From Pelagibius sp964472095 (lineage in GTDB: Bacteria; Pseudomonadota; Alphaproteobacteria; Kiloniellales; Kiloniellaceae), in the NCBI GenBank assembly GCA_964472095.1, contig CAYYIV010000002.1:124001-188000 (forward strand): a stretch of 64,000 nt of DNA, written 5' to 3'. Each line of letters begins with the position of its first letter. Position 1 is the first letter of the stretch. The notes under the pieces were generated by a model that saw only the letters and a list, made by a program, of their open reading frames with translations, was not told the DNA's origin and did no database searches. Both the position numbers and the translations under genes were made by a program. Positions 10,212 through 19,428 of the stretch are shown piece by piece.

Positions 10212-10240
10212 CCCGGGCCCCCGCGCGGCGGGGACCCGGG
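10212..10240 (-). other. Intercistronic hairpin between binding-protein and ATPase genes
   Basis: CCCGGG (10212-10217) pairs with CCCGGG (10235-10240), then one mismatch, then an inner 6-bp GC stem with a 3-base loop. No T-run follows in the leftward direction. It is better explained as an mRNA-stabilising or attenuating element that keeps binding-protein expression above the rest of the operon than as a full terminator. Confidence 0.55.
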
Positions 10241-10248
10241 CAAGCCGC

Positions 10249-11244
10249 CTAGTAAGTGCAGCTGTTGTCGGCGGTGTAGTCGTGGACCTGCAGCGTACCG
10301 GCCACGATGTCGGCGGCGGCCTGCTCGACCTTCGCCTTCATCTCCGCGGTCACCAGGTCACTGTTGTATTCGTCGAGCGCCCAGCCAACGCCGTCCTCGG
10401 CAAGGCCCAGCACCTGGATGCCGGAGGTCCAGTTGTCGTCGGCGGCATCCTTGAAGGCCTTGTAGGCAGCCACGTCGACGCGCTTCAGCATGGAGGTCAG
10501 CATGGTGCCTGGGTGCAGGTAGTTCTGATTGGAGTCCACCCCGATCGCCAGCTTGCCGCTGTCGTCGGCAGTCTGGTAGACGCCGACGCCGGTGCCGCCG
10601 GCCGCCGCATAGATGACGTCGACCCCGCGGTCGAACTGGCTCTTGGCGAGCTCCGACCCGCGGGTCGGATCGTTCCAGGCCGCCGGCGTGGTGCCGGTCA
10701 TGTTCTGCACCACCTCGGTGTCTCCGCTGACGTGCTTGGCGCCCTGCTCGTAGCCGCAGGCGAACTTGCGGATCAGCGGGATGTCCATGCCACCGACGAA
10801 ACCGACCTTGCCGGTGCCCGACTTCATGGCGGCGATCATGCCGACCAGGAAGGAGCCCTCATGCTCCTTGAACACGATGGAGCGGACGTTGGGCAGGTCG
10901 ACGACCGCATCGATGATGGCGAAGCGGATGTTGGGGAATTCCTTGGCGACCTTTTCCATCGCCGGCGCCTGGGCGAAGCCGACGCCGATCACCGGGTCGG
11001 CGCCGCGCTGCGCCATGCGCCGCAGCGCCTGCTCGCGCTGAGTTTCATTGGTGACCTCGAATTCTCGGTATTCGATGCCGGTTTCCTTCTTGAACTGCTC
11101 GACCCCGTTGTAGACGCCCTCGTTGAAGGACTTGTCGAACTTGCCGCCCATGTCGAAGACCACCGCCGGGGAGATTTCCGCCGCCGCGGCCAGAGAGCTG
11201 GAAACCAGCAGGGCCGCTGCCGCGGCCGTGACTTTGCGTAGCAT
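10249..11244 (-). CDS. BMP-family nucleoside-binding protein
   Basis: 331 residues: a signal peptide (MLRKVTAAAAALLVSSSLAAAAE, no lipobox cysteine, so free periplasmic rather than lipid-anchored), then the BMP/Med fold with VVFDMGGKFDKSFNEGVYNG near the mature N-terminus and a GGMDIPLIRKFACGYEQG segment. It delivers nucleosides to the permease/ATPase genes that follow. As first gene of the operon it should be the most strongly expressed. Two cysteines remain in the mature chain, one in ACGYE and one near the C-terminus (NSCTY). Confidence 0.95.
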   Translation of the reverse strand: MLRKVTAAAAALLVSSSLAAAAEISPAVVFDMGGKFDKSFNEGVYNGVEQFKKETGIEYREFEVTNETQREQALRRMAQRGADPVIGVGFAQAPAMEKVAKEFPNIRFAIIDAVVDLPNVRSIVFKEHEGSFLVGMIAAMKSGTGKVGFVGGMDIPLIRKFACGYEQGAKHVSGDTEVVQNMTGTTPAAWNDPTRGSELAKSQFDRGVDVIYAAAGGTGVGVYQTADDSGKLAIGVDSNQNYLHPGTMLTSMLKRVDVAAYKAFKDAADDNWTSGIQVLGLAEDGVGWALDEYNSDLVTAEMKAKVEQAAADIVAGTLQVHDYTADNSCTY

Positions 11245-11432
11245 GAAGATGCCTCACCTGAGTTCTTGTTGTTCGCTTCATTTCGCAGAACGCGGGGGGC
11301 CGCCGAGCTAGGGCCGCAACCACCGCGCACAAGTTTCTACGCTAGCACGATCGAACGGAAGCGCCAGTCGAAAGTGCTGCCGTCACGAGGCGCGTCCGGT
11401 GACACCGGAAGGACCGCGAGAACGGTCGTCGC

Positions 11433-11461
11433 AAAGAAGACCGGGCCCTGCGAGGGCCCGG
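11433..11461 (-). terminator. Intrinsic terminator facing left
   Basis: The arms CCGGGCCCT (11441-11449) and AGGGCCCGG (11453-11461) form a perfect 9-bp stem with a GCG loop. Read leftward, the stem is followed by TCTTCTTT. No annotated leftward gene ends here, so the transcript it ends is unexplained. Confidence 0.6.
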
Positions 11462-11640
11462 TGAGTTCGGCTAGGGATCTTGAACCACTCATGAGGCCCT
11501 GACTGGCAGGGGGCGGATCACCCGGCGTGCCGCAAGTGGCGGCCGGGAGATCTTCCATTCCGGGCGGGGCGGCCCGGCCAGGTTCCGGCGTCAGGGGGGA
11601 CTGCAACCGGAGCCATGATTTCCTCGCTGTCGCGCCCGCC
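11462..11640 (-). ncRNA. Possible structured small RNA (tentative)
   Basis: The leftward transcript ending at the 11433-11461 terminator would contain long-range pairs: CCCUGAC with GUCAGGG (complements of 11590-11596 and 11497-11503) and GGCCGGG with CCCGGCC (11573-11579 and 11541-11547). A leftward TTGTCA box lies at about 11746-11751. The words GCAGUCCCCCCUGA and GGUUCAAG recall parts of 6S RNA, but I could not build a convincing 6S closing stem. GC-rich DNA gives such pairs by chance, so this is only a candidate. Confidence 0.25.
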
Positions 11641-11948
11641 CTTGCAGCGGCATGGAAGCCGTCGACCCGGAGCGGCCGGAAGAACCTGCTGACGTTCGCG
11701 ACGGTGACCAAGCTAGCCAGCGATTGTTAGGGTGAGATGTCGACATCATGACAATCCTGTCACAGGCGGCGACGATCCCCCGGCCGAACCGCAGCCAAGG
11801 TCGTAGCGCCCTGAATCTTCGACGGAATGTCACAAATAAGTCAGATCATTCCAATGCTAACGGACCAATATGCAGACAGCAGACGAGGGGGAAGACTCGA
11901 TCGACAACAGCGTCCTATCTGGACAGCCCAATTGGAAAGGCAGCCCAC

Positions 11949-12188
11949 ATGATCGAGCATCGCGCCACGCTGAAACTGCTGAGCGAAGGCACCATCACCG
12001 AAACCACCCCCTGGATCTTCGGCGAGCCCAGCATCGAGGAGTTGCTGCGCGATCCCCTCGTCCATGCCGTGCTGCTCCGAGACGGCCTCGACCCCCAGGA
12101 TCTGTTGCGGGCCATCGCCCTGGGGCGAGGCCGGCTTGCCCCTGGAGCGCTGGTGGCTGCTGCCGCCCAGGCCAGCGACGCCGCGTGA
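11949..12188 (+). CDS. Small hypothetical protein, 79 aa
   Basis: It starts MIEHRATLKLLSEG with GGAAAGG upstream. The middle section IEELLRDPLVHAVLLRDGLDPQDLLRAIALG has the look of short alphaproteobacterial proteins with a 'DPLV..L..RDG' segment, whose function I do not know. It is mildly acidic and helical, has no signal or membrane segment and ends in an alanine-rich tail. A frame on the other strand (11841-12209) also lacks stops but looks less protein-like. It reads towards the KDG kinase gene 95 bases downstream. Confidence 0.5.
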   Translation: MIEHRATLKLLSEGTITETTPWIFGEPSIEELLRDPLVHAVLLRDGLDPQDLLRAIALGRGRLAPGALVAAAAQASDAA

Positions 12189-12283
12189 AAGGGATTCCCT
12201 TGCCTGCACCCGGCGCAGCCGCTATTGGCTGAGCCGCGCGGCGCGGCCGCGGGCGAAGCAAGAACTACAGACCGGGGCGGAAT

Positions 12284-13204
12284 ATGCTGCGCATCGCTTG
12301 CATCGGCGAATGCATGATCGAGTTGTCGGAGACGGCCGCAGCCGGGACAGCGGACGGGCGCATGCAGCGGACCTTCGGCGGCGATACCCTAAACACCGCG
12401 GTCTACATGGCGCGCAGTCTGAAACAGACAGATGCCGCGGTGCACTACGTCACCGCCCTGGGCGACGACCCCTTCAGCACCGAGATGCTGGCTGCCTGGC
12501 AGCGCGAAGGCCTCGGGACCGGGCTGGTGTTCCGCCTGCCCGGCCGTCTGCCGGGGCTCTACATCATCCGCACCGATGCCGCCGGCGAACGCAGCTTCCA
12601 CTACTGGCGCAGCGCTGCGGCGGCCCGCGAACTGTTTCGCGCTGAGCAGGCCGAGACCCTGGCCGCCGAACTCGGCGGCTTCGATCTGGTCTACCTCTCG
12701 GCGATCACCCTCGGCATCCTCGACTCCGAGAGCCGCCAACGGCTCTTCGCCCTGCTGGAATCCCTGCGCCACAGCGGCTGCCGCATCGCCTTCGACAGCA
12801 ACTACCGCCCGCGCCTCTGGGCAAGCCGGGCCGAGGCTCAGGAGGCGGTCAACCAGGTGCTCGGCCTTACCGCTCTCGCGCTGCCGACCTTCGACGACGA
12901 GGCCGCCCTCTTTGGCGACGCCGATCCCGAGGCCACCGCCGCGCGTCTGCACGGCCTGGGGATCGAAGAGGTGGTGGTGAAGTGCGGGCCGCAGCCCTGC
13001 CTCGTCAGTCAGGCGGGCCAGCAGTCACGGGTTCCCGCCGAAACCATCGCCCGCCCGGTCGACACCACCGCCGCCGGCGACTCCTTCAACGCCGCCTACC
13101 TGGCCGCCCGGCTGACCGGTGCCGCCCCGGAAGCCGCCGCCGCAGCCGGCCACCGCCTCGCCGCCCGCGTCATCGCCGTCAAGGGCGCAATTGTCCCGGC
13201 CTGA
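12284..13204 (+). CDS. kdgK: 2-keto-3-deoxygluconate kinase (PfkB family)
   Basis: 306 residues. Ribokinase-fold signatures are visible: CIGECMIELSE at the N-terminus, TFGGDTLNTAVYMARSL, and the C-terminal PfkB signature VDTTAAGDSFNAAYLAARL with the catalytic aspartate. IAFDSNYRPRLW is typical of KDG kinases. It phosphorylates 2-keto-3-deoxygluconate to KDPG for the Entner-Doudoroff aldolase. No aldolase or dehydratase gene is adjacent, so the assignment within PfkB rests on these motifs alone. Confidence 0.85.
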   Translation: MLRIACIGECMIELSETAAAGTADGRMQRTFGGDTLNTAVYMARSLKQTDAAVHYVTALGDDPFSTEMLAAWQREGLGTGLVFRLPGRLPGLYIIRTDAAGERSFHYWRSAAAARELFRAEQAETLAAELGGFDLVYLSAITLGILDSESRQRLFALLESLRHSGCRIAFDSNYRPRLWASRAEAQEAVNQVLGLTALALPTFDDEAALFGDADPEATAARLHGLGIEEVVVKCGPQPCLVSQAGQQSRVPAETIARPVDTTAAGDSFNAAYLAARLTGAAPEAAAAAGHRLAARVIAVKGAIVPA

Positions 13205-13351
13205 CGCAACCTGTTGCCAGCTGAGCCCGAGGGCCTAACCCGCCCCTATGCCCCTGCCCAGCCAGGCATCAAAGATAACTGCGATATTCCAATATTTTAG
13301 AGAAGCGCTCGGGGCCAGGCGGCGGGAATCGAAAATTTCCCGCCGAAAAGG

Positions 13352-13380
13352 CTTGAAAGGGCCTCCAGAAGGGCCTAAAT
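13352..13380 (+). promoter_or_regulatory. Sigma32-like heat-shock promoter of groESL
   Basis: CTTGAAA (13352-13358), a 15-base spacer and CCTAAAT (13374-13380) fit the heat-shock sigma consensus CTTGAAA / CCCATnT. It lies immediately upstream of the CIRCE element, which would overlap the transcription start region. Confidence 0.55.
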
Positions 13381-13390
13381 CGGGCAGGCT

Positions 13391-13417
13391 TTAGCACTCC
13401 TTGAAAGAGAGTGCTAA
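13391..13417 (+). promoter_or_regulatory. CIRCE operator (HrcA binding site)
   Basis: TTAGCACTC-N9-GAGTGCTAA is a perfect match to the CIRCE consensus with the standard 9-base spacer. It lies 34 bases before the groES ATG, so it is in the leader or at the start of transcription. HrcA repression of groESL is the established role. Confidence 0.97.
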
Positions 13418-13451
13418 CAACGAGACACAGACTAAACCAAGGGGAAAACCC

Positions 13452-13766
13452 ATGAAATTCAGACCTTTGCATGACCGCGTCGCGATCCGCCGGATCGAGG
13501 AAAACGAGAAGACGGCCGGCGGCATCATCATTCCCGACACCGCCAAGGAAAAGCCCAGCCAAGGCGAAGTCCTCGCCGTCGGTGCCGGCGCCCGCAACGA
13601 CAAGGGCGAGCTGATTGCCCCGGACGTAAAGGTCGGCGACCTGGTTCTGTTCGGCAAGTGGTCGGGCACCGAAGTGAAGATCGACGGGCAGGACCTGTTG
13701 ATCATGAAGGAATCCGACATCATGGGCGTGCTCGAGCGCACCAAGTCCGCCAAGAAGGCGGCTTGA
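13452..13766 (+). CDS. groES: Co-chaperonin GroES
   Basis: 104 residues, starting MKFRPLHDRVAIRRIE, with the mobile loop region NEKTAGGIIIPDTAKEKPSQG and the roof sequence later. It caps the GroEL ring. The start was chosen at MKFRPL because AAGGGGAAAA precedes it and because the open frame further upstream would run through the CIRCE element. It is followed 33 bases later by groEL. Confidence 0.97.
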   Translation: MKFRPLHDRVAIRRIEENEKTAGGIIIPDTAKEKPSQGEVLAVGAGARNDKGELIAPDVKVGDLVLFGKWSGTEVKIDGQDLLIMKESDIMGVLERTKSAKKAA

Positions 13767-13799
13767 CCGGTTCGCAACGCCGCTTAGGAGAAAGCACAA

Positions 13800-15434
<1,635 letters not shown>

Positions 15435-15463
15435 GCGCTTAAAAGCCACAAGAGCCTGTTCAG

Positions 15464-15490
15464 GGGGCCGGTTTCGACCGGCCCCTTTTT
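15464..15490 (+). terminator. Intrinsic terminator of groESL
   Basis: GGGGCCGGT (15464-15472), loop TTCG, ACCGGCCCC (15477-15485), then TTTTT. A textbook rho-independent terminator 30 bases after the groEL stop. Confidence 0.95.
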
Positions 15491-15603
15491 CTTTTCGGCG
15501 ACGCGCCTGCGAGATCGCGCGAGGGGAACCATTGCCGCCGAGGGGAGTTGCACTCTGGCAGCATCCAGCCGCCTGCCATTTCGCAACACCTCTGCCGCAG
15601 AGC

Positions 15604-17745
15604 ATGACCGTCGAGAAGATCGCGATCCTCCAGGAAGACGATACCTGCTGGCGCCTTGCCGCTTGCGGCCGTGCGCGGATGCTGATCGACGGCGCCGACT
15701 ATTTTCTGGCGCTGCGGCGCGCCCTGCTGAACGCGCGGCGCAGCGTCTTTATCGTCGGTTGGGACATCGACAGCCGCACACAGCTGGTCGGGCCGCAGGG
15801 CGATAAGGACGAAGGCGACGACTTTCCGGTGCCCCTTGGCGCCTTCCTCACCGAACTGATACGCCGGCGCCCTGGGTTGAAGATCCACCTGCTGCTGTGG
15901 GACTATTCCGTGCTCTACGCCCTGGAGCGCGAGCCACTGCCGGCGCTGAAGCTGGACTGGACGACACCGTCGCAGATCTCCGTCTGCCTCGACGATGTGC
16001 TGCCGATCGGCGCCTGCCATCATCAGAAGGTGGTCGTGGTCGACGACGCAGTGGCCTTCTCCGGCGGCCTCGACCTCACCGTCCGGCGCTGGGACACCCC
16101 CGACCATGTCTTGCGGGACCCGCAGCGCTGCGACCCGCGCGGCGTCTGCTACCGCCCCTTTCACGACATCCAGATGATGGTCGACGGCGAGGCGGCGCTG
16201 GCCCTCGGCGCCCTGGTGCGCGAGCGCTGGCAGCGCGCGGCCTGCGAGACACCCGGCCGCCCCGAGGCGGAGGGCGACCCCTGGCCTGCCGGCTTCGCGC
16301 CCGATTTCACCGACACCCGAATCGGCATCGCCCGCACCTTGCCGGCCTATAACGGCCAGCACGAAGTGCGCGAGGTCGAACGCCTCTTTCTGCGCTCCAT
16401 CGCGGCGGCCGAAAGCCGGATCTACATCGAGAATCAGTTCCTCACCACCGAGAGCATCTGCACCGCCCTCATCGAGCGCCTGCACGAGCGGCCGCAGCTG
16501 GAAGTGCTGGTGGTGGCGCCCAACGTGCACCAGAGCTGGCTGGAGGAGCAGAGCATGAACGCCGGCCGGCGGCGCTTCATGGAGCGCCTCGCCGGGGCAG
16601 GCGTCGATCACCACGTGAAGCTGGTGTATCCCGCAGTGCCGGATGACGACACGGGCGAGGGCGTCATGGTGCACGCCAAGGTCATGATCGTCGACGACCG
16701 GCTGCTGCGCATCGGCTCAGCCAACCTCAACAACCGCTCGATGGGAACCGACAGCGAATGCGACCTGGTGCTGGAGGCCGCCGACACAAGCGAAGCCGAG
16801 GCCATCGCCGGCCTGCGTCACCGCCTGCTGGCCGAGCACCTCGGCCGCGAGCCCAAGGAAATCGCCGGGATGGTCGCAAGCGAAGGCTCACTTTTCGCCG
16901 TGGTCGATCGTTGTGCGGAGGGCGGGCGCAGCCTCAGGCCTATCGACCTCAGCGGTGTGCCGCTCGACGAGGTGAGCCGCACCGTCGGGCAGCTCGCCGA
17001 TCCGGAACGTCCCATCGAGACGCCGGGATTCGTCGGCGACATGTTCGCCGGCCAGGAGGGCAAGCAGCCGATATCCCGCTTTGTAAAGCTCGCTTCCGCG
17101 GCCGTGCTGGTGCTCGCCCTGGTCGCGCTATGGCGCTTCACGCCGCTCTCCCAGCTCACCGATCCCGACACCCTGAAGGAGATGCTGCAGTCGCTCAGCG
17201 GCAGCTTCTGGCTGCCGGTGGTCGTGATCGCCGCCTATCTGCTCGGCGGCCTGGTGGTCTTTCCGGTCACCGTACTGATCGCCGTCACCGGCATGGTCTT
17301 CACGCCGCTGCCGGCCTTCGGCTACGCTCTCGCCGGCTCGCTGCTGAGTGCCAGCCTGACCTACGTCATCGGTCGCAAAGTCGGCACCCAGCCGCTGCGC
17401 AACCTGCTCGGCACCCGCGTCAACCGGGTCAGCCGCGCCCTGGCACGGCGCGGCGTGCTCTCGGTGGCGGCCCTGCGCATGCTTCCGATCGCCCCCTTCA
17501 CCTTCGTGAATCTGGCCGCCGGGGCGGCACAGGTGAGGTTCTTCGACTATATCGTCGGCACCATCCTCGGCCTGGCGCCGGGCATCCTGGTCATCACGCT
17601 GCTCGGCAACCAGCTGAGCCGCGTGCTCAGCGAACCGGAGCCGAGGGAGTTGGCGCTCTTCGGCCTCTTCATCCTTGCCTGGCTGGCCCTTTCGCTTGGC
17701 CTGCAGGCCCTCGCCACGCGGCTGCGCAGCGGCAGCAATGCCTGA
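15604..17745 (+). CDS. Phospholipase D-like protein fused to a VTT/DedA-like membrane domain
   Basis: 713 residues. Two HKD motifs, HHQKVVVVDDAVAFSGG (about residue 140) and HAKVMIVDDRLLRIGSANLNNRS (about residue 357), make a complete PLD/transphosphatidylase active site. Residues from about 495 onward form a multi-helix membrane domain of the VTT/SNARE-associated (DedA) type, with the re-entrant-loop-like GGLVVFPVTVLIAVTG. Substrates are likely membrane phospholipids or headgroup transfer. The start MTVEKIAILQ follows the groEL terminator; the open frame back into groEL is rejected. The last 8 bases overlap the next gene, so the two proteins are probably made together. Confidence 0.88.
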   Translation: MTVEKIAILQEDDTCWRLAACGRARMLIDGADYFLALRRALLNARRSVFIVGWDIDSRTQLVGPQGDKDEGDDFPVPLGAFLTELIRRRPGLKIHLLLWDYSVLYALEREPLPALKLDWTTPSQISVCLDDVLPIGACHHQKVVVVDDAVAFSGGLDLTVRRWDTPDHVLRDPQRCDPRGVCYRPFHDIQMMVDGEAALALGALVRERWQRAACETPGRPEAEGDPWPAGFAPDFTDTRIGIARTLPAYNGQHEVREVERLFLRSIAAAESRIYIENQFLTTESICTALIERLHERPQLEVLVVAPNVHQSWLEEQSMNAGRRRFMERLAGAGVDHHVKLVYPAVPDDDTGEGVMVHAKVMIVDDRLLRIGSANLNNRSMGTDSECDLVLEAADTSEAEAIAGLRHRLLAEHLGREPKEIAGMVASEGSLFAVVDRCAEGGRSLRPIDLSGVPLDEVSRTVGQLADPERPIETPGFVGDMFAGQEGKQPISRFVKLASAAVLVLALVALWRFTPLSQLTDPDTLKEMLQSLSGSFWLPVVVIAAYLLGGLVVFPVTVLIAVTGMVFTPLPAFGYALAGSLLSASLTYVIGRKVGTQPLRNLLGTRVNRVSRALARRGVLSVAALRMLPIAPFTFVNLAAGAAQVRFFDYIVGTILGLAPGILVITLLGNQLSRVLSEPEPRELALFGLFILAWLALSLGLQALATRLRSGSNA

Positions 17746-18451
17746 CCTGAAGCCTCACCTGCGCGTAATGACCTGGAACGTCCACGCCTGCGTTGGCACT
17801 GACCGCCGCCACGACGTGGACCGGGTGGGCCGCGCCGTGCGCGACCTCGCCCCCGACATCGCCGCCTTCCAGGAGGTCGACTCGCGCCGCCCCGCCGCCG
17901 GCGCCGGCAAGGTCTACGACCTGCTGCGCGCCGAGGTCGGCGACCACGGCCACGATGCCTGGGCGATCTCCGGCGCGGACGGCCACTACGGGCAGATCCT
18001 GGCCAGCCGCTTTCCCCTCGAGGAAAAGCAGGTGCACGACATCTCGACACCGGGGCGCGAACCGCGCAAGGCGATGTCTGCGCGGATCCGGCTTCCGACC
18101 ACCTGCCTGCGGGTGGTCGCCACCCATCTGGGCCTCAATCGGCATGAGCGCCGCCGCCAACTGGTCGCCCTCCAGGAGATCGTCGCCGCCGACCTCTCGA
18201 CGCCGGTGCTGCTGCTCGGCGACTTCAATGAATGGTTCTGGCCCCAGCGGCGCCAGCGCGACGTCTTCGCCCTCTTCGGGGCCTGGACCCGCGAGGCCAG
18301 CTTCCCGGCCCGTTTTCCCCTCTTCGCCCTTGATCGCATCTGCTGCCGGCCGGGCGCCCTGCTCGCACGCAGCTGGGCAGCCTACGAGGCCCGAGCCGCC
18401 TCCGACCACCTGCCGATCGTGGCGGAACTGGCCCTGCCGGCATTGCGCTGA
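17738..18451 (+). CDS. Endonuclease/exonuclease/phosphatase (EEP) family hydrolase
   Basis: 237 residues with the EEP motif set: VMTWNVHAC, AAFQEVDSR (metal-binding glutamate), GDFNEWFW, LDRICCRP and SDHLPIVAEL (terminal catalytic histidine). No signal peptide. The family includes DNases, phosphodiesterases and lipid phosphatases. Translational overlap with the PLD-VTT gene suggests a lipid-related rather than nucleic-acid role here; that is inference. Confidence 0.88.
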   Translation: MPDLKPHLRVMTWNVHACVGTDRRHDVDRVGRAVRDLAPDIAAFQEVDSRRPAAGAGKVYDLLRAEVGDHGHDAWAISGADGHYGQILASRFPLEEKQVHDISTPGREPRKAMSARIRLPTTCLRVVATHLGLNRHERRRQLVALQEIVAADLSTPVLLLGDFNEWFWPQRRQRDVFALFGAWTREASFPARFPLFALDRICCRPGALLARSWAAYEARAASDHLPIVAELALPALR

Positions 18452-18467
18452 CGCCCACTCAGGCCTC

Positions 18468-18496
18468 TTGACAGGCGCCCTATACATTCATATCTC
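18468..18496 (+). promoter_or_regulatory. Candidate promoter of the arsR-rhodanese operon
   Basis: TTGACA (18468-18473), 17-base spacer, TATCTC (18491-18496). Transcription would begin about 7 bases later, at or next to the ATG at 18504. No Shine-Dalgarno sequence precedes that ATG, so the messenger could be leaderless. Confidence 0.45.
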
Positions 18497-18509
18497 TGCA
18501 AGTATGAAT
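18486..18509 (+). promoter_or_regulatory. Inverted-repeat operator over the promoter and start codon of the ArsR gene
   Basis: ATTCATA (18486-18492) and TATGAAT (18503-18509) are a perfect 7-base inverted repeat with a 10-base spacer. It covers the presumed -10 box and the initiation codon of the ArsR-family gene. It is likely the autoregulatory site. Confidence 0.6.
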
Positions 18510-18836
18510 ATAAAGGATCTTCAGACCTCTGCCCGCGCGGCCGCCGAGCTGATGAAGGCGCTGTCCAGCGAGAATCGCCTGCTACTGCTCTGCCAACTGG
18601 CCGACGGCGAGAGGACCGTGGGTGAGCTTGCCGATAGCCTGGGCCTGCGCCAGGCCGCCGTCTCCCAGCAGCTCGCCCTGCTGCGCAAGGACAGCCTGGT
18701 GGCCGCTCGCCGCAATGGCCGCGCCATGCACTACAGCCTGACCGGCCGCGAGGCCCGCGCGATCATCATCCTGCTGCACCGGCTCTACTGCGAGCCGGCG
18801 ATGGAAACCACGAAATTCGACCTTCGAGGAGCCTGA
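18504..18836 (+). CDS. ArsR/SmtB-family repressor of the persulfide-sensing (SqrR/BigR) kind
   Basis: 110 residues with an ArsR winged helix: LSSENRLLLLCQLADGERTVGELADSLG followed by recognition helix QAAVSQQLALLRK. There are only two cysteines, C30 in the early helix and C96 in the last helix, 66 residues apart. That is the spacing I recall for the persulfide-sensing pair of SqrR and BigR. Metal-site CxC motifs of arsenic sensors are absent. The next gene, 4 bases downstream, encodes a rhodanese, matching a sulfide/persulfide-responsive operon. The initiation codon overlaps the operator. Confidence 0.85.
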   Translation: MNIKDLQTSARAAAELMKALSSENRLLLLCQLADGERTVGELADSLGLRQAAVSQQLALLRKDSLVAARRNGRAMHYSLTGREARAIIILLHRLYCEPAMETTKFDLRGA

Positions 18837-18840
18837 CCCC

Positions 18841-19386
18841 ATGTCGCCGCACACGACCGCCACCCTCAACAAGATCGACCCGGCCAAGGCCAAGGTTCTG
18901 CTCGACAGCGGCAGGGCGTTACTGGTCGACATCCGGGAAAGCGACGAGTTCGCGCGCGAGCACCTGCCCGGCGCGCACCACGTCCCGCTGTCCGGCTTTA
19001 GCGCCGCCGATTTCGCCGGCGAGCGCGACAGGATCGCCATCTTCCACTGCGCCAGCGGCGCGCGCACCGCCGAGGCAGCGCCGCGCATCCTCGCGACCGC
19101 CTTCGCCGAGGTCTACCAGCTGGAACAGGGGCTCAGCGGCTGGAAGAAGGCCGGGATGCCAACCGTGGTGAACCGCAGCATGCCGATCTCGCTGCAACGG
19201 CAGGTGCAGATCACCGCCGGCATGATGGTGCTGATCGGCGTCATCCTTGGGTTTGCGGTATCGCCGTGGTTCTTCGCGCTCTCCGGCTTTGTCGGCGCCG
19301 GCCTCACCTTCGCCGGCCTCTCCGGCACCTGCGCCATGGCAAGCCTGCTGGCCGTCATGCCGTGGAATCGGCGGGCGCTGGCCTAG
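18841..19386 (+). CDS. Rhodanese with C-terminal DUF2892 membrane domain (YgaP-like)
   Basis: 181 residues. The N-terminal rhodanese domain (to about 110) has LLVDIRESDEF and the active loop CASGAR with the persulfide-carrying cysteine. The C-terminal part has two hydrophobic helices (around 125-170) typical of DUF2892. It would transfer sulfane sulfur at the inner membrane. The RBS GGAG lies inside the end of the ArsR gene, and the two are cotranscribed. The context is sulfide/polysulfide detoxification or signalling. Confidence 0.9.
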   Translation: MSPHTTATLNKIDPAKAKVLLDSGRALLVDIRESDEFAREHLPGAHHVPLSGFSAADFAGERDRIAIFHCASGARTAEAAPRILATAFAEVYQLEQGLSGWKKAGMPTVVNRSMPISLQRQVQITAGMMVLIGVILGFAVSPWFFALSGFVGAGLTFAGLSGTCAMASLLAVMPWNRRALA

Positions 19387-19428
19387 ACTGCTGGCCTGGA
19401 CTCGGAAACAGGCGCTAGACTCGCGGGC

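Larger units (their letters stand above)
11245..11948. other. Long intergenic region between the nucleoside operon and a small ORF
   Basis: About 700 bases with no convincing protein gene. It must hold the leftward promoter of the binding-protein operon. It also contains a leftward-facing intrinsic terminator (11433-11461), a GC-rich block at 11465-11640 with several complementary words, and the small inverted repeat TGACA-ATCC-TGTCA at 11749-11762. The ORFs crossing it are proline- and arginine-rich frames typical of GC-rich non-coding DNA. Confidence 0.6.

Noticed and set aside
11465..11500. tRNA T-arm-like GGTTCAAGATCC on the minus strand
   Set aside because: No cloverleaf could be built around it: there is no matching acceptor, no anticodon arm and no CCA context.
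11337..11711. 124-codon minus-strand ORF in the long intergenic gap
   Set aside because: Its translation is proline-, arginine- and serine-rich without recognisable folds, and it reads straight through the strong terminator hairpin at 11441-11461.
13321..13344. Hairpin GGCGGGAA / TTCCCGCC upstream of groESL as a kdgK terminator
   Set aside because: It lacks a T-run on either strand and lies about 120 bases beyond the kdgK stop. It may be part of the groESL control region, but there is nothing to prove it.
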